Origin: Opitutia bacterium
GTDB taxonomy: Bacteria > Verrucomicrobiota > Verrucomicrobiia > Opitutales > Opitutaceae
Direction of reading: 5' to 3'
Assembly (NCBI GenBank): GCA_016217595.1
Contig: JACRHS010000022.1
Span: 1-64,000, forward strand
Length of the DNA stretch: 64,000 bases
Shown here: positions 47,001 through 53,545 of the stretch, piece by piece
How the letters are laid out: each line of letters begins with the position of its first letter
Numbering within the stretch: position 1 is the stretch's first letter
Position numbers and translations under genes: made by a program
The notes under the pieces: generated by a model
Database searches by the model: none
Seen by the model: the letters and a program-made list of their open reading frames with translations, nothing else
What the model was told of the DNA's origin: nothing

Positions 47001-49825
47001 AGCGTGCCATCGGCGTTGAGCCGGAGCAGATTGTTGCCACTCACCGAACCGTTCGGCGTCGTGAAGGTGAACGTGCCGCCCAAAAGCACTTTGCCGTCGT
47101 AGGCCTGCACTGCGATCGCACTGATCGAACCCAGCACGCGGACAGAGGCCGCGGTGTTGACTCCGTTTTTCAGCACGCCGGTGGACAAGAGCCAGCCGAA
47201 GCTGCGCGCCTGGGTGGCGAGGCTGCGCTCGACAGCGCGCACCGCCACGGCGTTGACCGCGCCATCAGGTGCCGGCGCAAACGACGTATCGAGCGAAGCG
47301 TCGGCATTGAGGCGAATGAGGTTGCCCGTGGTCGAACCGGCGAGATTGCCGAACGCGCCGCCGATCAGCGTGCGGCCGTCGGACTGCTGTGCCAATGCCT
47401 TGACTTGAGAACCCGAGGTATCGCCGACACTGAGCATCCAGCTCGCGTCGGTCTTGCCGTCGGAGTCGGTCACCCGCGCCATGTAAAGAGGCGTCATGAC
47501 GGTCGCACCGCCACTGGGTTGAATAAGCGAGAAAGAGCCGCCGAAGAGAATTTTCGCGGCCTGACCAGCAACCGTCTGCAACGCGATGGCCCGCACCTGC
47601 CCGTTGGCATTGGGGTCGAAGGTGGTGTCGAGCGTGCCGTCGGCCTTGAGCCGGGCGATGCCGTTGCGCTGGGTCCAATTGGAAGCGCCATTGGGCTGGA
47701 GCGTGGTGAACGCGCCGCCGACCAGAATCGTACCGTTGCTTTGCGCCACCAGCGTCCACACTTGCCCGTTGGCGTTGGGATCGAAAGCGGTGTCGATGGT
47801 GCCATCGGCATTGAACCGCGCGATGCAGTTACGCGTGGTGGCCGTGGTCGTGCTCGTCGCATCGGGCGGCAGCACCGCAGAGAAGGCGCCGCCAGCGATG
47901 ATCTTGCCATCCTGCTGCACACACACGGCGGACACGGCCGAAGTCACGATCGGGCTGAACGTCGAATCCACCGTGCCGTCGGTGTTGAGCCGGGCGATAT
48001 TGCTGCGGGAAACCGTGCCGTTGAGGCCGGGATTCAGCGAGGTGAAATTGCCGCCGATGACCGCCTTGTCGTCGGACTGGAGCGCGATGGCGTCAACCGT
48101 GCCGTAAGCCGTGGGATTGTACCCGGTGTCGAGCGTGCCGTCGGCATTCAAACGCGCGATGGCGCTGCGCGAGGTGGCCGTGGTATCGCTCTTGGGTTGC
48201 AGACTGGAGAACGAGCCGACGACTACGATTTTGTTGTCCTTCTGCACGGCAAAGGCCGTGACCTGTCCGTTGAAGTTGGGGTCAAAACTGGTATCGACCG
48301 TGCCATCGGCGTTGAGCTGCGCGAGGTTGTTGCGCGTCTCCGTGCCGACACGGGAGAAGCTGCCGCCCACGAGAATTTTTCCATTGCTCAGCTGTTTGAT
48401 CGCGAGCACGCGGCCGTTGATGTTGGGGTTGAATGTCGCATCGAGCACTCCGTCGGCGGAGACGCGGGCGAGACCGTTGCGCACCTGCCCGCCGATACTG
48501 GCAAACGAGAGCCCGCCGATGAGCACGCGCCCGTCGGCTTGCACCGCGAGAGCGGACACGCGGCTGTTGATGTTGGGATCGAGATTGGTGTCGAGCGCGC
48601 CCTCCACCGTCAGCCGCGCCACGGCGCGCCGCGACACGCCAAAGGTCGCACCGGCGGCTTTGCTCTGGGTGAAATTGCCACCGACGAGCAATTTGCCGTC
48701 GGGCTGCGTCACCAACGCATTGACGACGTAGTTAAAGCCGGGGCTGAACGCGTCGTCGATGGAACCGTCGAAATTGAGCCGGGCGAGGTAACTGTGGGAG
48801 TTGGCCGCGCGTTGTCCGTTGGGCTCGATGGCCGTGAATGATCCGCCCACGAGAATCTTGCCGTCGCCCTGAATCAGCAGCGTCGCGACCGTGCCGTTGG
48901 CATTCGGATTGCCGAAGTCTGGATCAATCGCGCCATCGGACAGGAAACGGGCCAGCTTCGAGCGGCCGATGGTGGTGTCGAAATTGGTCGGCTGAACGTT
49001 GGAAAAGTTTCCGCCGATCAGAATCTTGCCGTCGGGTTGCACCGCGATCGCGGCCACCGAATTATCGGTTTTGGCGGTGAAGCCGTCGTCGAGCTTGCCG
49101 CTTGCTTCCAACCGGGCGAAGTAGCCGCGATCCGTCGTGGTGCTCGCGCCATTCGCCTGGAATTTCGTGAAACTGCCGCCGACCAGAATCCGCTTGTCGG
49201 GCTGCATCGCGATGGCAAAGACCGGACGGTCCGGGTTGGGATTGAACGTCGCGTCCAGCGCGCCGTTCGCATCGAGCCGCGCCAACCGGTTGCGCGTGGT
49301 GGTGCCGATCGCTGTGAAATCGCCGCCGATCAGAATCCGGCCGTCGACATCCACGACGAGCGCGCGGATGACGCCGTTGACATTCGGGTTGAACGCCGTG
49401 TCGAGCGAGCCATCGGCCTTGAGCCGGGCGATCCGGTTGCGATCCACGCCGCCGACCTTGGTGAAATTACCGGCAATTAGGATCGTGCCATCGGGCCGCA
49501 CGGCGAGCGCGTTGATCGCGCCGTTCACATTCGGATCGAAGGAATCAACGGTGCCGTCGGCGTTGACGCGCGCGAGGTTATTGCGCCAGGTGCCGGCGGT
49601 GGCCCCATTGGGTTTCAACAGCGTAAAGTAGCCGCCCAGGAGGATCTTCCCGTCGGATTGCACCGCCATCGCGTTGACCGGGCCGTTCACGTTGGGGTCA
49701 AATCCGTCCGCCGCGGAAGGCGAATTGGCTTGGGCCAACAGCGACACGGCACTGACCGCCAAAAGAGCGGCGACCGCTAGGTTGAAGCGACGGAGACAGG
49801 AGCAGAGGGACAAAACAATTCGCAT
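44030..49825 (-). CDS. Giant exported delta-60 repeat protein
   Basis: 1931 residues; the ATG at 49825 gives a signal peptide (FNLAVAALLAVSAVSLLAQA). About 27 tandem repeats of 45-60 residues follow, each of the form LDxxFxPNxNGxVxALAxQ then DGKILVGGxFT and ending NxIARLNxDG. This is the delta-60/beta-propeller-type repeat common in bacterial surface proteins. After the repeats come an Ig- or fibronectin-like segment (TWTRGGASPEIAWALVEQST), a Gly/Asn/Pro-rich linker, and two copies of a domain beginning LVNLSSRVQLNGGG / LTNLSSRTQVVDGQ with VRAVGPTL / IRGVGPAL and ending VYDxx. It is probably secreted or surface-displayed, with adhesion or structural use; no enzyme motif was found. Confidence 0.9.
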   Translation of the reverse strand: MRIVLSLCSCLRRFNLAVAALLAVSAVSLLAQANSPSAADGFDPNVNGPVNAMAVQSDGKILLGGYFTLLKPNGATAGTWRNNLARVNADGTVDSFDPNVNGAINALAVRPDGTILIAGNFTKVGGVDRNRIARLKADGSLDTAFNPNVNGVIRALVVDVDGRILIGGDFTAIGTTTRNRLARLDANGALDATFNPNPDRPVFAIAMQPDKRILVGGSFTKFQANGASTTTDRGYFARLEASGKLDDGFTAKTDNSVAAIAVQPDGKILIGGNFSNVQPTNFDTTIGRSKLARFLSDGAIDPDFGNPNANGTVATLLIQGDGKILVGGSFTAIEPNGQRAANSHSYLARLNFDGSIDDAFSPGFNYVVNALVTQPDGKLLVGGNFTQSKAAGATFGVSRRAVARLTVEGALDTNLDPNINSRVSALAVQADGRVLIGGLSFASIGGQVRNGLARVSADGVLDATFNPNINGRVLAIKQLSNGKILVGGSFSRVGTETRNNLAQLNADGTVDTSFDPNFNGQVTAFAVQKDNKIVVVGSFSSLQPKSDTTATSRSAIARLNADGTLDTGYNPTAYGTVDAIALQSDDKAVIGGNFTSLNPGLNGTVSRSNIARLNTDGTVDSTFSPIVTSAVSAVCVQQDGKIIAGGAFSAVLPPDATSTTTATTRNCIARFNADGTIDTAFDPNANGQVWTLVAQSNGTILVGGAFTTLQPNGASNWTQRNGIARLKADGTLDTTFDPNANGQVRAIALQTVAGQAAKILFGGSFSLIQPSGGATVMTPLYMARVTDSDGKTDASWMLSVGDTSGSQVKALAQQSDGRTLIGGAFGNLAGSTTGNLIRLNADASLDTSFAPAPDGAVNAVAVRAVERSLATQARSFGWLLSTGVLKNGVNTAASVRVLGSISAIAVQAYDGKVLLGGTFTFTTPNGSVSGNNLLRLNADGTLDTGFNPNPNGNVGVILVQTDKRIVIGGGFTSLKPTGATDATTRNRIARLTAAGAIDTGFDPNPSGVVNAIVQQTDEKLIIGGAFTSLTPNSTSTATTRNYIARLNKDDGTVDAAFDPNADGAVYVLAIQAHNQKILVGGAFTSFTPAGATETSARSYLARLETNGSVDSSFDPRCGGPVLALAVQGDRKIIIGGNFSTVGGWPRVGLARVSESGQLAGDGFDPKADSQVNSIALQPDGSILVAGTFTSFQPGAEDKRTTRNHLARIKTDGSLDLDFDPDVDGIVSAVALWTDGSVLLGGNFATVRTSGTILVGGSFANAGSVARANLALLKDDGVADSSFRPNPNGAVNALALQSDGKFVVAGAFTQITGVNRSYIARFNAAGTLDTAYTPGPLGTITALALQADGKLIVGGPFTSGVSDYASLARLNTDGAIDTTFKPGPMGAAINALAVQADGKVLVAAGSSLVRLNTDGSRDSSFAPAPNGAVNTLLVQADGKILIGGDFTQITGVARNRAARLNADGTLDAAFDPNANKAVNTLALQSDGKLLLGGAFTQVGAQGRSLFARLAASTAANQTLALSGDRTTVTWTRGGASPEIAWALVEQSTDGIQWQTLGAASRVGTTSTWRYSGAKLTASFFYLRARALTPGTQGASSGISELQLAVTTGNAGASTAGLFDDFDPTKTPGGGNNPDTSTGDPLNPNGSGGSNGGNGAGGQADGVGRLVNLSSRVQLNGGGTLFSGFAIGGTTAKTVVVRAVGPTLTSFGVTGVLTAPKLQVFDVTGRMLVEKTGWSDADNLSTTFARVGAFPLVAGSTDTAAVLNLTPGAYSMHVTGGTGSGVVLAEVYDADSGSTTSRLTNLSSRTQVVDGQPFIDGLVVGGSAPRRLLIRGVGPALAAYNVAGVLADPVLSFHAVDGTQIAQNNDWQSPATGGASATEVAAAAKSVGAFDLATGSKDAALIVTVAPGVYTVQLSGANRTSGAAMVEVYDITP
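45300..49710 (-). repeat. Protein-coding delta-60 tandem repeats
   Basis: DNA encoding about 27 copies of a 45-60-codon unit. Recurrent coding words on the plus strand are variants of ttgccgtcggactgcacc and gttgggatcgaa. Copies have diverged strongly, so this is an old array. Three units are irregular: one near 47000-47300 carries an insertion, one near 46000-46150 contains a duplicated ILVGGSFA half-unit, and one near 45600-45700 is shortened. Confidence 0.8.
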
Positions 49826-50190
49826 GGCTAGAAGTTGGTTGCAGTAAATCCCGCCCAAGGGCAAGCGGCGACGTGCGCCGGAAGAAACTTCGTCTTTCCC
49901 ATGGGCGCACGAGCACTCGCCGGCAGTACCGGCGTCCGTCTGGAAGCGATGAAATTTTGCGGCAAAACGCAGGGCATGGCCGAGCGTCGTTAGTGTCGGT
50001 CAACCGCCTCCGGGTTCCGGGAAAGTATCGACGCAACCGAGCGGACGCGCCGGCCAGGCCTGGCTGCGGCGCTTTCTTGGTTCGCGTCGAAGCACTTAAA
50101 CCGCCAACTTCGCTCCGCGCCCCCGGAACATTTTTCTAAGAAATGCCGTCTGCGAACGTTGTCCCGCCAGCAGCCTCAACCTCTATCCGC
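49826..50190. other. 365-bp intergenic region between divergent delta-60 and DUF4139 genes
   Basis: It must hold the promoters of both divergent genes. The only structure noted is a small hairpin, cgccgg/ccggcg (49918-49934). The open frame running upstream of the DUF4139 Met at 50191 lacks a signal peptide and is not taken as coding. No clear promoter consensus could be assigned. Confidence 0.4.
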
Positions 50191-51924
50191 ATGAAAATGA
50201 CCCTCGCCCGCCTCCTCCTTTGCGCCGCTGTCGCGTGCGCCACGCCTCTCGCCCGCGCCGCCGCCACGCCCGCCGATTCGCACATCACCGCCGTCACCGT
50301 TTACGCCGACCGCGCAGTCGTCACCCGCACCGCCACGCTTGCCGTGCCCGCCGCCGGACCGCTCGAAATCGTCTTTGCCAACCTGCCCGCCGCACTCGTC
50401 GAGCAATCGCTCCAAGTCTCCGGACTCGGCACCGCGCAAGCCACCATTCTCGACGTCGCCGCCCGCGCCACCTACCTCGATTTCACGCCCAACGAGCGCG
50501 TGAAGACGCTCGAAGACGAGCTGCGCGGTCTGCAAAAACAGAAACGCGGCCTCGACGACCGCGGCAAACTCCTCGGCGAACAACAAGCCACGCTCGGCCG
50601 CATCGAGACCGCCCTCACCTCGCCGTCCAACAAAGACGCCGCGCGCCCCAGCCTGGAGGAATTGACCAAGCTCCTCGCCTTCCTCGGCGAGCAACGCGAC
50701 AAGATAACCGCCGCCGCTGCCGCGCTCGACGATCAACGCGAGGCGCTCCAGGCGAAGATCGATGCCGCCACCCGCCAGCTCGCCGAACTGCGCGGCGGAC
50801 GCGGTCGCAGCGTGAAGAACGTCACCGTGCGCCTCGCCGCCGCCACCGCCGGCCAGCTCGACCTCTCCCTGAGCTACGCCGTCCCCGGCGCCAGCTGGAG
50901 CCCCAACTACGATGCGCGACTGCGCGCCGAAGAACGCGCCGTCGAACTCACCTATCAAGGCCTCGTGCGCAACGGCACCGGCGAAGACTGGAAAGACATT
51001 GCCCTGACGCTCTCGACCGCCCGCCCATCGCTCGGCGGCGGCGCGCCGGAACTCGCGCCGTGGATCGTGGATGTGAGGAAAGCACTCATGGACAAAAATG
51101 AAGTGGATTTATCCCCCTTCGTCGTCTCATCCGGCGGTCGGGCGAAAAAACCAGCGAGGCCTGCACCCGCAACTTTTGGTAGCGGCATGCAAGAAGAGCC
51201 CATGTTCAACCGTGTCGCCCTCGCTGCCGCCCCCGTCGAGCAAGATGCCGCCATGCAAATCGCCACGGTCGAGGGCGCCACCACCAGCGCCACGTTCAAG
51301 ATTCCGACGGCCGTCACGCTCGCCGCCGACAACTCCACCCAGAAGGTCGGCATCGCCACCGTAAAACTCAAAGCCAACCTCCAGTACCAGTCCGCGCCCA
51401 AGCTGCGCGAAACCGCGTTCCTCAGCGCCTACGTGACCAATTCCTCCGATTACCCGCTGCTCGCCGGCGCTGCGAACGTGTTCCTCGACGACACCTTTAT
51501 CGCCACCAGCAACCTGAAAACGGTCATGCCCGGTGAGAAATTCGACCTCGCGCTCGGCGCCGACGAAGGCATCGCCATCAAGCGCAAGCTCGTCAACCGC
51601 TTCAGCGAGGACACCGGCCTGACTTCGCGTTACCGCCGCATCACCTACGAGTTTCTTGTCACGCTCACCAACAACAAGAAAACCGCCGAGAAAGTCGTGT
51701 TGAAGGACACGATTCCGGTGTCCCGCGATGAAAAGATTGTCGTGAAGCTCCTCGCCCCCGCCGAGCGCGAGCTGAGCACCAAAGAAGCGCAGAAGGAAAT
51801 CACGCGCGAAGAAGACGGCAAACTCGTCTGGCGCATCAATCTTCAGCCCGCCGAGAAGCGCGAGTTGCCGCTCAAATTCTCCGTCGAGCACCCGGCCGAC
51901 CTGCCGGTTGCCGGGCTGGAGTAA
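50191..51924 (+). CDS. DUF4139 (mucoidy-inhibitor MuiA-like) exported protein
   Basis: 577 residues. The ATG at 50191 gives a signal peptide (LARLLLCAAVACATPLARAA). An N-terminal DUF4140-like domain (ITAVTVYADRAVVTRTATL) leads to a coiled coil (about residues 90-210, TLEDELRGLQKQKRGLDDRG). The DUF4139 domain follows (LSLSYAVPGASWSPNYDARL, YQGLVRNGTGEDWKDIALTLS, then YRRITYEFLVTLTNNKKTAE, ending HPADLPVAGLE). A low-complexity insert (about residues 300-335) contains VDLSPFVVSSGGRAKKPARP, resembling the LSPF(V/E)V motif found at the N-terminus of TonB receptors in this phylum. Family members are exported; the molecular role is not established. Confidence 0.88.
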   Translation: MKMTLARLLLCAAVACATPLARAAATPADSHITAVTVYADRAVVTRTATLAVPAAGPLEIVFANLPAALVEQSLQVSGLGTAQATILDVAARATYLDFTPNERVKTLEDELRGLQKQKRGLDDRGKLLGEQQATLGRIETALTSPSNKDAARPSLEELTKLLAFLGEQRDKITAAAAALDDQREALQAKIDAATRQLAELRGGRGRSVKNVTVRLAAATAGQLDLSLSYAVPGASWSPNYDARLRAEERAVELTYQGLVRNGTGEDWKDIALTLSTARPSLGGGAPELAPWIVDVRKALMDKNEVDLSPFVVSSGGRAKKPARPAPATFGSGMQEEPMFNRVALAAAPVEQDAAMQIATVEGATTSATFKIPTAVTLAADNSTQKVGIATVKLKANLQYQSAPKLRETAFLSAYVTNSSDYPLLAGAANVFLDDTFIATSNLKTVMPGEKFDLALGADEGIAIKRKLVNRFSEDTGLTSRYRRITYEFLVTLTNNKKTAEKVVLKDTIPVSRDEKIVVKLLAPAERELSTKEAQKEITREEDGKLVWRINLQPAEKRELPLKFSVEHPADLPVAGLE

Positions 51925-51957
51925 TACCAACGAGCCCAATCTTCCTAACCATGAACC

Positions 51958-51984
51958 GAAGATAACGAAGTTTACGAAGATATA
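51958..51984. repeat. Three tandem 9-bp units in a convergent intergenic region
   Basis: gaagataac, gaagtttac and gaagatata follow one another directly at 51958-51966, 51967-51975 and 51976-51984. The surrounding aaccga ... tcggtt adds partial dyad symmetry (up to about 52020). It lies between the converging DUF4139 and DUF1573 genes. No function is evident; it may be a dispersed intergenic repeat. Confidence 0.45.
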
Positions 51985-52052
51985 GATTACTCGATCACTG
52001 TGCGCTTCGCATCCTCGGTTAGCTTCTGATCAAAAATAGAACTCATGCCGCA

Positions 52053-52712
52053 TCATTTGATGGCGGCATAGGCGAGCTGGGTTTCGCGCCGACCCTCAGC
52101 CTGCAACTCCACCCGGATCGCGGCCTGCGCTGGCTGGCGCAGATTGAGCGGCTGCACCAAAACCCGGGGGTGCCCCGCGGCCCCCGGAGGCGCCAGTGCC
52201 ACACGGAAAGCCGGGTCCGCACAACTCACTGCCACCACCTGCCACCGCTGTGGCTCGGCCGCCACGATCTCAATGCTCTTCTCCGCCGCCTCACCTCCTC
52301 GCGTCCAATAGACCAGCCGGGGCTGCAACGCCACCGCCTCCTGGATGAAGACCGCCAAGGTCAACGCTGTCGGTTGCTCCGGCGCATCGCTGGTCTGCAC
52401 AGCGATCTTCGCCGTCTGCTGTCCGGTCTTGCCTCCGATGGTGTAGGTCAGGCGCAATGTCCCGGTCGAGCCGGGCGGCACGGTCACCGCCGCTGGTTCG
52501 ACCTGCGCGCAACTGCAACTGGGGGCCACGCTCGTGATCGCCACCGCCGTGCGCCCGGTGTTCTTATAGCGATACTCGCCCGTCACCACCGACTGCCCTG
52601 GAGCTGCTGTCAGGCGCAGCTCGCGCGCCTCCCACGCCAGCTCCGCCCGCAGGTTCAGGGCAAGTGTCAGAATACAGACTCCAAGGCGCAGCTTGGTGAA
52701 AACAGTCATCAT
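52053..52712 (-). CDS. DUF1573-family exported protein
   Basis: 219 residues with a signal peptide (LRLGVCILTLALNLRAEL). The mature N-terminal domain is a DUF1573 Ig-like module: GEYRYKNTGRTAVAITSVAP then SCSCAQVEPAAVTVPPGS, including the conserved CSC motif, and LRLTYTIGGKTGQQTAKIAV. A second beta domain fills the C-terminus. DUF1573 proteins are abundant in Verrucomicrobiota, Planctomycetes and Bacteroidetes envelopes; their role is uncertain. Start may be either of the two consecutive Met codons. A 10-bp hairpin lies 31 bp upstream of the start. Confidence 0.88.
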   Translation of the reverse strand: MMTVFTKLRLGVCILTLALNLRAELAWEARELRLTAAPGQSVVTGEYRYKNTGRTAVAITSVAPSCSCAQVEPAAVTVPPGSTGTLRLTYTIGGKTGQQTAKIAVQTSDAPEQPTALTLAVFIQEAVALQPRLVYWTRGGEAAEKSIEIVAAEPQRWQVVAVSCADPAFRVALAPPGAAGHPRVLVQPLNLRQPAQAAIRVELQAEGRRETQLAYAAIK

Positions 52713-52743
52713 ACGATTTCGTTCGCTTTGGCCGGGTTACAGT

Positions 52744-52773
52744 GACCGCGCGCAACTGGTGCTGCGCGCGGTC
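52744..52773. promoter_or_regulatory. 10-bp hairpin upstream of the DUF1573 gene
   Basis: gaccgcgcgc (52744-52753) and gcgcgcggtc (52764-52773) are exact reverse complements around a 10-nt loop. On the minus strand this falls 32-61 nt before the DUF1573 start and could be a leader hairpin or the end of an upstream transcript. The arms closely resemble those of the hairpin after the TonB receptor (17964-17995), sharing the gaccgcgc core. Confidence 0.45.
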
Positions 52774-52992
52774 CAACACTACAAGACTTAAAGCCTGACC
52801 CACATTGCACCGCTCTGGATAAACTAAGGATTATCAACCTGACCCCTTGGCACCTCTCGGGGGGGAGTGCTTACCCACTGGGCTATCACTATCATGTTTC
52901 ACTTCCTTTCGGTTGTTTCCTCATGTTCTGTTTGCTGGCGCGAGACCCTCTTGGATTGGCCCATGACCCTGCTATGGCTTGAACCCGGATTG

Positions 52993-53526
52993 TCAATATG
53001 TCAAAATGTCAGAGAAATGACGTCTTATGGTTTTCCTTTGGCTGTTTCCAAATAATCTATAATACAAACAGCCACAGATATACCACAATAACGCAGGAAA
53101 TATCACACTGCGCAATAACGCTATTGCCACATTAATCGCTTGATACAGCCTCGCCTCACGCAAACCAAGACAAGGCCATCGACTTCCTAAAGTGATAATA
53201 AAGATTAAAACCAACAACCACTCCACCAACCCCTTAATCGATATAATCAATGCAAGAGATCGCAGCATTTTGATAGCCATCTCATTCTGCCTTATTAGCC
53301 CAAACCATCCCAGCCCAAGTAAAGCAAACGCTAATAATAAACTCCACAACATAGCGCTAAAAGTTCTGTAAGCCTCCATGTAATTCTGAGCTTCCTTGCC
53401 CACTCCATCAGCAGAAAAAATAGCGATAACAAAAATGAGATGCCCCACCCCAAGTAAAATCGTTACCAAAATGGCCATCAACGACAATAAACGTGAACTT
53501 ACAAAGTAACAATTGAGGCTTTTCAT
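52993..53526 (-). CDS. AT-rich four-helix membrane protein; candidate immunity partner of the RHS protein
   Basis: 177 residues from the ATG at 53526 (a TTG at 53535 would add three). Four membrane helices are visible (LSLMAILVTILLGVGHLIFV, FSAMLWSLLLAFALLGLGWF, LVEWLLVLIFIITLGSRW, VIFPALLWYICGCLYYRLF). No family is recognised. The gene is conspicuously AT-rich compared with almost everything else here. It lies 19 bp downstream of the RHS gene on the same strand, next to that gene's equally AT-rich 3' end. Position, size and composition fit an immunity protein for an RHS C-terminal toxin, but no sequence match supports this, and a host membrane protein is possible. Confidence 0.7.
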   Translation of the reverse strand: MKSLNCYFVSSRLLSLMAILVTILLGVGHLIFVIAIFSADGVGKEAQNYMEAYRTFSAMLWSLLLAFALLGLGWFGLIRQNEMAIKMLRSLALIISIKGLVEWLLVLIFIITLGSRWPCLGLREARLYQAINVAIALLRSVIFPALLWYICGCLYYRLFGNSQRKTIRRHFSDILTY

Positions 53527-53545
53527 ACAATGCAAAGTATCATTT

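Noticed and set aside
44675-48841. Two long plus-strand open frames (527 and 746 codons) opposite the delta-60 gene
   Set aside because: Repetitive only because the real repeat gene is repetitive; the translated products have no sensible domain.
45300-49710. CRISPR array or minisatellite
   Set aside because: Units are 45-60 codons, in frame, diverged, and encode delta-60 motifs; there are no constant repeats with unique spacers.
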